Part shown: piece after piece, positions 39,374 to 48,723 of the stretch | Numbering within the stretch: position 1 is the first letter of the stretch | Layout of the letters: each line of letters starts with the position of its first letter | NCBI GenBank assembly: GCA_028690055.1 | Contig: JAQVBZ010000001.1 | Location: 84,452 to 136,477 of the forward strand | Direction: 5' to 3' | From: Minisyncoccota bacterium | GTDB taxonomy: Bacteria > Patescibacteriota > Minisyncoccia > JAHIHE01 > JAGLIN01 | Length of the DNA: 52,026 bases | Made by a program: the position numbers and the translations under genes | The notes under the pieces: model-generated | Seen by the model: the letters and a program-made list of their open reading frames with translations, nothing else | Database searches by the model: none | Told to the model about the DNA's origin: nothing

Positions 39374-39676
39374 ATGCAATCATATATCATCAGAAAATCT
39401 CCCGGACTCCATCAGGAGCATCGAGAAGTCGCAAGGCTAACAGTCGACGACGAGGGCAAAGTCTTGTATGACCTGATAATCCTCGATAACGACGTGGAGC
39501 GAGTACTCTCGCAAGCGCAAATCGCAGGAGGCCTTTACTGTCTTGTTCCTTTCCGGGAAGAAAAAAACGGGGCTGTTATTCTGGGACAGAAGGAAATCTT
39601 CGTAAAGACGACGGATGCGGATTTTATGGAGGCTATCGAGTTCAATCTCAAGTCAGGGCTTGTTGATAGGGATTAG
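39374..39676 (+). CDS. Hypothetical protein
   Basis: 100 aa ORF downstream of module B. Confidence 0.65.
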   Translation: MQSYIIRKSPGLHQEHREVARLTVDDEGKVLYDLIILDNDVERVLSQAQIAGGLYCLVPFREEKNGAVILGQKEIFVKTTDADFMEAIEFNLKSGLVDRD

Positions 39677-39684
39677 GGGAGGCT

Positions 39685-39732
39685 TCTGCATCGGACAGCG
39701 GCGCGGGTTAAAACTCGCTACTCCAAAATACT
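39685..39732. repeat. Dispersed repeat family copy 2
   Basis: tctgcatcggacagcggcgcgggttaaaactcgctactccaaaat. Confidence 0.65.
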
Positions 39733-39756
39733 ATGGTTTTTGTCCTCTAGCTCGCC

Positions 39757-39802
39757 AAAAACAACCTTTAATTGGGGTTGTTTTTGTTTTTATGCTATGA
39801 TT
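39757..39802 (+). promoter_or_regulatory. Fused terminator-promoter module C
   Basis: aaaaacaacctttaattggggttgtttttgtttttatgctatgatta. Confidence 0.65.
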
Positions 39803-39828
39803 ATTTTAATAAATCATCAATTAAAAAA

Positions 39829-40302
39829 ATGGATAACGTAGATTTTGCTAAAAGCTTGATTAAGGGTAGAATTGCGGAAACAATATTTGCTCAGATGCTC
39901 AGGGGAACGAAAGAGTTCACAGTCTTGGAGTTTGGTTATGAAAAGATTATTCCCGAACTTGTGCAACAAGGGTATATCGAGAATAGAGATACTATTAATA
40001 TCTTGAGAACTGCTCCGGACTTTGCGGTAATAAATCGAAAAACAAAAACAGTTAGGCTAATCGAGGTAAAATATGAGCGAACCATAAGTCCTAAGTTCGT
40101 TTTGGGACATGCAAAAAAGATGAGCCAATCCTGGAATCCTTCCTATCTGTTTGTCGCCACTTTGGATGGTTTTTATTTCGATGAGATTAGTGAAATAATA
40201 AAAAACAACGGTGATATTTCCCCGTTAAGACATCCTCAGATAAGTGATGAAATACAGGGTAAATATATAGAGATACTGAGAGATTTTGAGAGAAATAATT
40301 AA
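39829..40302 (+). CDS. PD-(D/E)XK nuclease-like protein
   Basis: GRIAETIFAQML…TAPDFAVINRKTKTVRLIEVKYERT (D…ExK pattern). Confidence 0.6.
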   Translation: MDNVDFAKSLIKGRIAETIFAQMLRGTKEFTVLEFGYEKIIPELVQQGYIENRDTINILRTAPDFAVINRKTKTVRLIEVKYERTISPKFVLGHAKKMSQSWNPSYLFVATLDGFYFDEISEIIKNNGDISPLRHPQISDEIQGKYIEILRDFERNN

Positions 40303-40323
40303 TGGTGCAATTATTAAGTATCT

Positions 40324-41094
40324 ATGAATATTAAATTCAACACTAAGCTTGCAGAAAAATATCATAGTCCGTCTCAAATTGCTAGAGTTCTGACTGAGGA
40401 TTGGGCAAAAAGAGAAGCTTATTGTCCTCAATGCGGGGAGAAGATTTGGGAATATGAAAATAATAGACCTGTCGCTGATTTTTATTGCGCAAAATGCAAA
40501 GAAGATTATGAACTTAAATCAAAGAATGGAAACTCTGGAAAGAAAATTAATGATGGAACTTATTCGACCATGATAGAAAGGTTGAATGCCAAAAATAATC
40601 CTAATTTCTTTTTCTTAAATTATAGTTCTAGCGATTGGGAAGTTAAGAATCTAATCGTCATCCCAAAACATTTTTTTGTGCCAAGTATTATTGAGAAGAG
40701 GAAACCTCTTCTTCCGCCTGCGAGAAGATCCGGTTGGATCGGTTGTAATATTCTTATGGGAGGTATACCTGAGAGGGGTAAAATCTTTTATATTAAAGAT
40801 GGGAAGGCGGTATCTCAAAATAAAGTTTTGGACCAGTGGCAAAAAACACTTTTTCTGCGTGAGATTGGAGAGAACGATTCGAAAGGATGGATATTGGATA
40901 TAATGCAATGCATCGATAAATTGGGCGCGCAAGAATTTACACTTTCCGAAATATATGCGTTTGAAGATACTCTAGCTAGAAAGTATCCTCGGAATAACTT
41001 TATCAAGGATAAAATTCGTCAGCAATTGCAAATCTTGAGGGACAGGGGGTACCTGGAATTTTCAGGAAGGGGAAAATACAAATTAGTTACGTAG
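40324..41094 (+). CDS. DpnI-family restriction endonuclease (methyl-directed, type IIM)
   Basis: ARVLTEDWAKREAYCPQCGEKIWEYENNRPVADFYCAKCKEDYELKSKNG…INDGTYSTMIERLNAKNNPNFFFLNY…RKPLLPPARRSGWIGCNI…KIRQQLQILRDRGYLEFSGRGKYKL, very close to remembered DpnI. Confidence 0.95.
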   Translation: MNIKFNTKLAEKYHSPSQIARVLTEDWAKREAYCPQCGEKIWEYENNRPVADFYCAKCKEDYELKSKNGNSGKKINDGTYSTMIERLNAKNNPNFFFLNYSSSDWEVKNLIVIPKHFFVPSIIEKRKPLLPPARRSGWIGCNILMGGIPERGKIFYIKDGKAVSQNKVLDQWQKTLFLREIGENDSKGWILDIMQCIDKLGAQEFTLSEIYAFEDTLARKYPRNNFIKDKIRQQLQILRDRGYLEFSGRGKYKLVT

Positions 41095-41394
41095 TCTTAG
41101 AAATTACTTTATAAAACATTGCATATTTATTTTCCGTTACAGAGCCGACCTTTTTGTCATTCCGCAGCGAAGCGGAGGAATCCCTTCATTACAACTAAAC
41201 TTTAAATAGGAATTATTATTCTAATTATATTGTTAAAGGGGTCCTTACGAGGATGACAAATTGTGCGTATTATTGCAGGACTGGGTGTTTTTAGGAATGA
41301 TTTAGTCCGGTGTTTTTTATCTAGGAAATTAGTTGACAATAGTTTTAAATCGATCAAGAATTGATCAAGGTAACAAATTAATCCTTGATAAATT

Positions 41395-41866
41395 TATGAA
41401 AATAAATAGAGATTTAGCTATTCGGATTCTGAAATATCGAGATCAGCATAAAGATTTTTATTTTCCGTTTTTGGTTATGAGCAAAGAGTATTCTGACGAA
41501 GACGAAGATTTTGTAGAAGTGGAACCAAACGAATGGGGGATGATTGAGGATGATGCTATATATCAGACTTTTGAACTGTGGGAAAATCTGCAGGATTTAA
41601 GAGAAGGGACAGATGAATTTCTTGCAAGAGGTTTTATTGAAGAGATTGTTGGGCATTCTCTTGAAAGGCACATTTATGCTCTTGCAAAAAATTATCGTAA
41701 GGAATGGCAAGAGGAACTATGGAAAAGTGATAGAATCGAAGAATACGGATTGAATGAATTCATCGGCGGAAAGGTAGACGCGTATGAGGATTGTTTATAT
41801 TTGATTAGAAAATACCGCGGTGTTTCTGACGATAAGAATTCAATATTCATAAATTATGAAAAATAA
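41395..41866 (+). CDS. Hypothetical protein
   Basis: ATG MKINRDLAIRILKYRDQHKDFYFPF; track start is TTG 41333. Confidence 0.65.
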
Positions 41867-42071
41867 CACTAAACAGCCCAAAGTATATATCTGTAAATTT
41901 TGTAAAGAGGCAAGTGACAGTGTTGGTATCGCTCGAAAGGAGGTGCGTTATTATCGTGTGGATTTAGATACGAAGCAATGGGAGGATTATTTTGGAAGTG
42001 AAGACGTTGGGTCAGAAGAGTTCTTCTGTGTAAATTGTAATAAGAAAATTGATGATTTTGAATTGGAGTAG
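41856..42071 (+). CDS. Small zinc-ribbon-like protein
   Basis: CKFC…CVNC, overlaps the previous gene end. Confidence 0.6.
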   Translation: MKNNTKQPKVYICKFCKEASDSVGIARKEVRYYRVDLDTKQWEDYFGSEDVGSEEFFCVNCNKKIDDFELE

Positions 42072-42132
42072 CTCGGTATAATCCAATCTGCCAGTTCTAT
42101 TATTGTTCGCTATAATCATTTAAGCTAATTTT

Positions 42133-42348
42133 ATGCGCAAAATTAAACCCACAATTTTCTGTATAAGCAAAGAGGAGATTACCGAAACAGTTAATGAAAT
42201 GATTGAGGAAAGTGTGTTAGAGGTTAATTTAAAATTAAATAAAAAGCAAATTCTTGAAGTTTTAGCGTGTGTAGAAGGTGATAGTTGGTTGGCAAAGGAT
42301 ATTCGTATGTCAATAAGAGGTTCTATCCTTGAGGTTTTGAACTGCTAA
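42133..42348 (+). CDS. Small hypothetical protein
   Basis: 71 aa ORF. Confidence 0.4.
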   Translation: MRKIKPTIFCISKEEITETVNEMIEESVLEVNLKLNKKQILEVLACVEGDSWLAKDIRMSIRGSILEVLNC

Positions 42349-42897
42349 AAACAGGCAATCGAAGCAAAAATATTAAATCGCCATATCACCTGCGTCGACG
42401 TGAATGAAGAGGCTTTGGAAAGGACGAAAAAGTCTTTGGAATTTGTCGTCGACAATAATGCCAAGCAGAGAATCTTGAAATGCGATGCTCGTGATATGGC
42501 TTTTATCAGAGATGAAGAAATAGATTTTGTGCTTACTCATCCACCCTATGTTGATATTATAAAATATAGCGATGGCAAAGATGATAAGGATTTGTCCGGC
42601 ATCCATGATATCAATGAGTTTTGTGATGAGATAGAAAAAGTCGCAAAAGAGCTATATCGGGTTTTAAAAAAGGGTAAATACTGCGCGATATTAATGGGCG
42701 ACACGAGGAGGAAAAAAATGTATCAGCCTTTGGCATATAAAGTTATGGAAAGATTTTTAAATCAAGGGTTTGAGCTGAAGGAAGACATCATCAAGAAACA
42801 GCATAATTGTAAAGCGACAGGATTTTGGGTTAATAAATCTAAAGACTATAATTTCCTTTTGATTATGCACGAGCATTTGTTTATTTTTCAGAAATAG
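42349..42897 (+). pseudogene. N-terminally truncated DNA (N4/N6) methyltransferase
   Basis: KQAIEAKILNRHITCVDVNEEALERTKKSL then FVLTHPPYVDIIKYS (motif IV) and ILMGDTRR; residues before the SAM-motif tail missing. Confidence 0.75.
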
Positions 42898-43388
42898 GCA
42901 GTTTTATTTTGGTCAGATTAATAGAAGCATAATAATAAATTAAACTTAGCCAAAAAATAACAATTACTCTTGCGGCGGTAACTCGTCAGTATTTTGAGAG
43001 GTAAGACCTCTGTAATTCAGTTTACTATAAATATCACATTTTTCGACTCCGATATATCTCCCAGATCCCTCAGGCGAGTACGCCTTTCGGGATGACAAAG
43101 AGAGGGTTGGCTTTTGCGGTTATTAATTTGTGGTAACAATTGTTTCTTCCCACACAAACATCTTAAGAGCAGTCCTTTCAAGTTTAGAACCAAATGATAG
43201 TTTTGCCGCGTGGGATGGCTGATTACAAAATATTTTTGCTGAGTACAGAAAGTACTGCCTCCAGTTAAAATCTCATATTCTTTACCAACTATTTTTTGAC
43301 AAAATATTAACAATGCCATACAATTTTGGCATTGATTGTTAAAAAACGAACATAAAAAAGAAAGAGAACTAAAAGGAGATGAGAGATA

Positions 43389-44072
43389 ATGGGACAACTT
43401 GTTCCTAAGACATGTGAGAAGCGGAAGAAACGTGTGTATAAAACTGAGATGTTTTGCGCATGGTTTGACAGAGAAAGGGACTGTTTCCAGTTTGTAGGTC
43501 AGCATGATGGGCTGAAATGGATAATCCCCGATAGGGTAACCGGACGCAACATTAAAGAATCTGGAACGTTTCTATATGAAACTCCCGATAGGAAACCGTT
43601 ATTTTTCAAAACGACTACGACAAAATTTATCCAGCAGAACGGAGGTTCCGTGGAAAAAAGAACTTCTACGAAATTTTTTAAAGCAAGGATAATAGGAATG
43701 ACAAAGGAAAACCGGTATGATAATAAGTTTGTGCGGACCATAGAAGCGAATCGAGACATTCCGCTTGCGATATTGCGGGAAGGCTCGGACATGTCTATCG
43801 CGTACATCAAAGAACCGGAGAATCGTTTCACTTTAATTTACGTCAGGAGTAAAGAGGAGAAAAAAGCAATTATTGAGGCCCTTGAGAATCAGGGTATATC
43901 TTGCATAAAAAAGAAATCTCGCGGGCTGATAAAAGTTTTAACAAAAGACAGCGAGGAAGAAAGAGAGGTAAAGGCAACGGCCCTTGATGTTTTTCTGGCT
44001 TCATCGTTTTTGTCTGAAAAAAATAAAATTGGAGGAAACGCGATAGAAGTCGAAATCGGAAAAGAAGACTGA
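43389..44072 (+). CDS. Hypothetical protein
   Basis: 227 aa, good SD (aaaaggagatg). Confidence 0.7.
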   Translation: MGQLVPKTCEKRKKRVYKTEMFCAWFDRERDCFQFVGQHDGLKWIIPDRVTGRNIKESGTFLYETPDRKPLFFKTTTTKFIQQNGGSVEKRTSTKFFKARIIGMTKENRYDNKFVRTIEANRDIPLAILREGSDMSIAYIKEPENRFTLIYVRSKEEKKAIIEALENQGISCIKKKSRGLIKVLTKDSEEEREVKATALDVFLASSFLSEKNKIGGNAIEVEIGKED

Positions 44073-44352
44073 AAAACATACGCTCTTCTTTTTTTATTGT
44101 CCGGGTGATGGAAATGTTTATTATTTTGACATTCTCTACGGGTCGTATTGATAGGAAAGATTATGTTTTTATACTTATTTGACTCTGATTACGATCGGCG
44201 TTATAAAGTATATATAGATAAAATATGATTTGTATGAAAAATAGCCTTATCCAGAACAATCTCAGAGATAGAAGAAACCGACTTTTGTATGGGGCGTTTT
44301 TCTTTTTACCTGAAAAGATTTGATTTTTTTTGAATATTGGGATAAAAAAATG

Positions 44353-44381
44353 AACGGCTCATATAGAGTCGTTCTTTTTTT
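44353..44381. terminator. Terminator immediately upstream of GNAT gene
   Basis: aacggctcatatagagtcgttcttttttt. Confidence 0.65.
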
Positions 44382-44414
44382 GTGGAAAGAAAATAATACA
44401 ATAAGAATTGAAAA

Positions 44415-44912
44415 ATGAAAACAGAATTAAAATTTTTTATAGCCAATGCTTCGTTCGGTCACTATGCTGAAGAAATAGAGAAAATGATCCGTGTCGAAGC
44501 GGAGGAGGGCAAGATGTTTGCTTGGAGTGAGGCGGACCTTAAGGAAGCCATTGATGACGGTAATGCGGTTCTGTTTCTGATTGGTGAAGAGATTGTCGGT
44601 TTTGTCTCTTTGGTTATTTATCAAAATTTTGCGGAAGTCTGCTCATTGATAGTGGCTACTGAGCACAGGGGAAAGGGAATAGGAATGTCTCTGGTGGAGA
44701 AAGCGATAAACCTGGCAAGGGAAAAATATCCGGACAGGGATATAATATTATTCTCGAATAAGATTTCTTTCCACTTGGGAGAAAAAAACGGTTTTGTCGC
44801 TGTCGATAAAAACATTCTTACTGACGATAAGATCTGGGAAACGTGTCCGTTGTGTTCGGAGTATAAAGAATTTCCCGATTGTCATTGTCGTCCTATGATG
44901 TTGATGCGATAA
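44415..44912 (+). CDS. GNAT family N-acetyltransferase
   Basis: EVCSLIVATEHRGKGIGMSLVEKAI. Confidence 0.9.
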   Translation: MKTELKFFIANASFGHYAEEIEKMIRVEAEEGKMFAWSEADLKEAIDDGNAVLFLIGEEIVGFVSLVIYQNFAEVCSLIVATEHRGKGIGMSLVEKAINLAREKYPDRDIILFSNKISFHLGEKNGFVAVDKNILTDDKIWETCPLCSEYKEFPDCHCRPMMLMR

Positions 44913-44996
44913 TGGACATAGTAAGAATCATTAAAAATAGAAAGAAGTCATCCTAACTGATTTCTTTACTGAAATATTAAGCTGATAAAAACAATT

Positions 44997-46091
44997 ATGA
45001 TGAAAGCTGAAGAGATTTTGAAAAAGTTGGTTTCGTTCGATACCGTGGGAGATAAGGAAAACGGTAAAATAATGGATTGGATCGGTGAGTTCTGCGTGGA
45101 GGCGGGTTTCGAGACGGAGAAGATCGGGAACAAGAAAGACGGCAGAGTGTGTCTGATAGCCCGCGCCGGGAAGTCGGGCAAGAACGGGCTAATATTCATA
45201 GGGCACACTGACACGGTGGCGGTCGGGGGCAAATGGAATACGAACCCTTTCGAGCTTACGCAAAAGGAAAATGATTTTTTCGGATTAGGCGCTGCCGATA
45301 TGAAAGGAGGAATAGCAGCTATGCTTGCGGCTGTGGGCGGGCTGGATTCAAGCGAGTTGAGCAAAGGGTTGGAACTTGTATTCACTTATGATGAGGAAAA
45401 GAATTTTGATGGCATAAAAAGTGTGGTTGAAAAGCACGATTTGTCTGCAGATTGCATCTTGATCGGTGAGCCCACGAGTTTGGAGCCGGTCGTAGCTACA
45501 AAAGGGGTGATGGTTTTCAGGATAGATTTTGTCGGCAAAGATGCTCACGGCATTCATCCGGAGGTAGGCGTAAACGCGATAGAAATGGCAACGGATTTTA
45601 TCATCGAGCTGAAGGAATATTTCAAGATGGTAGAAAAAAATCGTAATCCTATTTTCGATGTTCCATCTGCGACTTTGAATATTGCGAAAATAAATGGCGG
45701 GGACGTCATCAATAAAGTTCCATCTGCTTGCTCGCTGGAATTTGAATCCCGTATCATCGACAACAAGCAGGGCGATAAATTCAAGGAAGATATCACGGCC
45801 TTAATCGAGAAGAATGGATACGAGGCGAAAGTTAAGGCGGACTTTTTGTTGCCGGTCTCTATGTGTAGAAATAAAGAGTTTATTCTCACTGTGGAAGAGG
45901 TCGCGAAAAAGAAAGCCATCGGTGTCAGCTACGCAACCGAAGCATCTTTTCTGCCGGGCTCAAAAAACTTTGTCATACTCGGTCCCGGATCGATAAAGGT
46001 CGCTCATAGGGCCGATGAATATACAAGCGGGGATTCTCTTTCCGGGGCGGTGGGGGTTTATAAAGGATTGATCAATACCTTCTGTGCTTGA
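44997..46091 (+). CDS. M20 family metallopeptidase (ArgE/DapE/CPG2-like)
   Basis: LIFIGHTDTVAVGG, GLGAADMKGGIAAML, LIGEPTSLEPV. Confidence 0.93.
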   Translation: MMKAEEILKKLVSFDTVGDKENGKIMDWIGEFCVEAGFETEKIGNKKDGRVCLIARAGKSGKNGLIFIGHTDTVAVGGKWNTNPFELTQKENDFFGLGAADMKGGIAAMLAAVGGLDSSELSKGLELVFTYDEEKNFDGIKSVVEKHDLSADCILIGEPTSLEPVVATKGVMVFRIDFVGKDAHGIHPEVGVNAIEMATDFIIELKEYFKMVEKNRNPIFDVPSATLNIAKINGGDVINKVPSACSLEFESRIIDNKQGDKFKEDITALIEKNGYEAKVKADFLLPVSMCRNKEFILTVEEVAKKKAIGVSYATEASFLPGSKNFVILGPGSIKVAHRADEYTSGDSLSGAVGVYKGLINTFCA

Positions 46092-46193
46092 TTTCCGGTT
46101 TTTCTTGATTGACTAATGGAGCAGGTATCGTATGATTAGGTTAAATGAAGCGCAAGCAATATAACACAGGGTCAATTTATTAATATTATAAAA

Positions 46194-46643
46194 ATGGAAT
46201 CAGCACGCAAGTTGATTGCAAGAAAATGCACCGATACGGATCTTGTTTTCGTGCACGATCTTTCTTTTTCTAATATGAAAGAATATGTGGACAGATGTTG
46301 GGGAGGATGGAAAGAGGAACTTTTCTGGAAGGACATAAATAAGGACAGTATTACGATAATTGAAAATGGTGAAAAACCCGTCGGTTTTTTTGATGTGGTA
46401 GCAGAAGGCGATGCGATGCGACTCCGCAATATCCAGGTAGCGCAGGGTCTGCAAGGACAGGGAATCGGGAAATATATGATGAATAAAGTTTTCGAAGTGG
46501 CGCAAGGGTTGAAGGTGGTAAAGATAATTTTGCGGGTATTTGTCGATAATCCGGCTGTTAGTTTTTATAAGCGTCTCGGGTTTTGTACAATTGAAAAAGA
46601 TGGCGACTCTTTGATTATGGGGAAAGTTTTGATTTATAAATAA
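46194..46643 (+). CDS. GNAT family N-acetyltransferase
   Basis: IQVAQGLQGQGIGKYMM, VFVDNPAVSFYKRLGF. Confidence 0.9.
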   Translation: MESARKLIARKCTDTDLVFVHDLSFSNMKEYVDRCWGGWKEELFWKDINKDSITIIENGEKPVGFFDVVAEGDAMRLRNIQVAQGLQGQGIGKYMMNKVFEVAQGLKVVKIILRVFVDNPAVSFYKRLGFCTIEKDGDSLIMGKVLIYK

Positions 46644-46651
46644 TCGATAAA

Positions 46652-46954
46652 ATGATAGATTTAAAAAAGATTCAAAAAGATGTGTTTCAGAACAAGACAG
46701 AGAAAGGTTTCAATACGACAGATGTTAATAGAGAATTCTGTTTTGCTTATGGCGAGTTGAGTGAGGCTTACGATGCTTATCGAAAAAAGAAGGATGATCT
46801 GGGGGAAGAGCTTGCTGATGTGGCGATATGCCTATTGGGGCTTTCTGAAATGTTGGGCTTGGATTTGGAGGAAGAAATTGCTAAGAAAGTTGCGAAGAAT
46901 GAAAAGCGTAAATATGAGAATGTTGACGGGGTTAATATTAGGATTGAGGAATAA
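46652..46954 (+). CDS. MazG-like nucleotide pyrophosphohydrolase
   Basis: CFAYGELSEAYDAYRKKKDDLGEELADVAICLLGL. Confidence 0.85.
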   Translation: MIDLKKIQKDVFQNKTEKGFNTTDVNREFCFAYGELSEAYDAYRKKKDDLGEELADVAICLLGLSEMLGLDLEEEIAKKVAKNEKRKYENVDGVNIRIEE

Positions 46955-47032
46955 CTCCGGATTAAATAAATTACGATAGGTTGATTATCTCCCTCTGTCC
47001 TCTCTCTACAACTATCCCAGTAATTTCAGATT

Positions 47033-47203
47033 TGTCATTCCGGGCTTGACCCGGAATCCGCAGTATATTTCCTTGTGCTTTGTACATTGCGTCGCACAAT
47101 CACATACTTTTTAAAATGCCGTGGAATCATTTTATCTGTTTCGGGATATACAGTTGAGATATTTCATAAAGAAGATTCCGGCTCGGAGGCCGGAATGACA
47201 GAC
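47033..47203. repeat. Intergenic palindromic element
   Basis: tgtcattccgggcttgacccggaatcc … gattccggctcggaggccggaatgaca. Confidence 0.7.
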
Positions 47204-47231
47204 GCGTATAAAATATAATAAAAATCTTAAT

Positions 47232-47813
47232 ATGGATTTCACATCAATAATTTTCGAAAAGCGGAATATCCGCAATCTTGCTTGTGTCGGGCAGGATCTT
47301 TCGCATAAGGAATTCTCCGAGTGTACATTTACGAAATGCGATCTTAGCGGATGCGACTTTTCCCATTCATCCTTCTTGGATTGCGTTTTTGAGGACTGCA
47401 ATCTTTCGAATATAAAAGTCTATAATTCCAGCTTTCAGGGCGTTCGTTTCGAAAGCTGCAAGTTGCTCGGCGTGATTATGTCGGAAGTGAATACTCTTTT
47501 GGTGGACTGGGCTTTTGATAAGTGCAATATCACGCTATGTGATTTTAGCCGCCTGGAAATGAAGCGCAGCGTATTTACCGAGTGCGAAATCAGGGAGACC
47601 GATTTTGCGAATGTTAATCTGGCAGAATCTGATTTCTCCGGTTCTGATCTTGCGGGGAGCAAATTCCAAGAGGCTAATCTGGAGAAAACTAATTTTGTCG
47701 GTGCGAGTAATTACTATATAGACCCCATCCAAAACAAATTGAAAGGCGCACGTTTTTCCTCTCCCGAGGTTTTAGCCCTTTTAGCTATTTTCGGAATTAA
47801 GGTGGAATATTAG
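47232..47813 (+). CDS. Pentapeptide repeat protein
   Basis: CDLSGCDFSHSSFLDCVFEDCNLSNIKVYNSSFQGVRFESC…. Confidence 0.92.
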   Translation: MDFTSIIFEKRNIRNLACVGQDLSHKEFSECTFTKCDLSGCDFSHSSFLDCVFEDCNLSNIKVYNSSFQGVRFESCKLLGVIMSEVNTLLVDWAFDKCNITLCDFSRLEMKRSVFTECEIRETDFANVNLAESDFSGSDLAGSKFQEANLEKTNFVGASNYYIDPIQNKLKGARFSSPEVLALLAIFGIKVEY

Positions 47814-47994
47814 GATTATGCATATTACGGAAAAGTGTCTCGGTGCTCTATGTCTTTCGTATCTCTTTGAGGCGCAAGATTCTGTGTTTTTTTCGGATTC
47901 TTTGGACTATGCCTTTTAAAGTGCTATCATTAATTTAATGACATTTTGAGGAGGAATAATGATTCTGGCCCGTGTTGACTTGGTCGCGTTTGAA

Positions 47995-48042
47995 TCTGCA
48001 TCTGATAGCTGCGCGAGATAAATCTCGCTACTCCATAATACA
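47995..48042. repeat. Dispersed repeat family copy 3
   Basis: tctgcatctgatagctgcgcgagataaatctcgctactccataat. Confidence 0.65.
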
Positions 48043-48063
48043 TATAATTTTTAAAATAAAATT

Positions 48064-48700
48064 TATGTCTAGAACCAGAAATCTCGCGCTTTTTCTTATC
48101 TCGCTCTTTTTTGTTGTCGCCTTTTACGTTTATCCGCAGATGCCGGAGCAGATGGCGTCGCATTGGAATTATGACGGTGAAGTGGACGGTTACATGTCCA
48201 AATTCTGGGGACTTTTTCTGCTGCCGATTATGTCTTTGATTTTGTTCGTCTTTTTCCTTATCATTCCCAAGATTGATCCTCTCAAAGCCAACGTCGCCAA
48301 ATTCCAAAAATATTTTAATGGCTTCATTCTGGTCTTTGAGATTTTCTTCTTTTACATCTATCTCCTTATAATTTCCTGGAATTTGGGTTCGCGCTTCGAT
48401 ATGACTGCGGCGATGATGCCGGCATTGGCGATTCTTTTCTATTATATGGGTGTATTGATCGGACAAGCCGAGCGCAATTTCTTCATCGGCATCCGTACCC
48501 CCTGGACGCTTTCGAGCGATACCGTTTGGAAAAAGACCCACCGACTCGGCGGCAAACTTTTCAAAGCCGTCGCTGTCCTTACCGCGTTGGGATTTTTCTT
48601 TCCCGTCTATGCAATCTATCTGATACTTGTGCCGGTCATCGGCGTGTCTATCTATCTGACAGTTTATTCTTATGCGGAGTTTAAGAAGGAAAAGGAATAA
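48064..48700 (+). CDS. SdpI family membrane protein (DUF1648 + SdpI)
   Basis: YPQMPEQMASHWNYDGEVDGYMSKFWGLFLLP; NFFIGIRTPWTLSSDTVWKKTHRLGGKLF. Confidence 0.92.
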
Positions 48701-48723
48701 TATATAAATTATTGAAATTTTCT

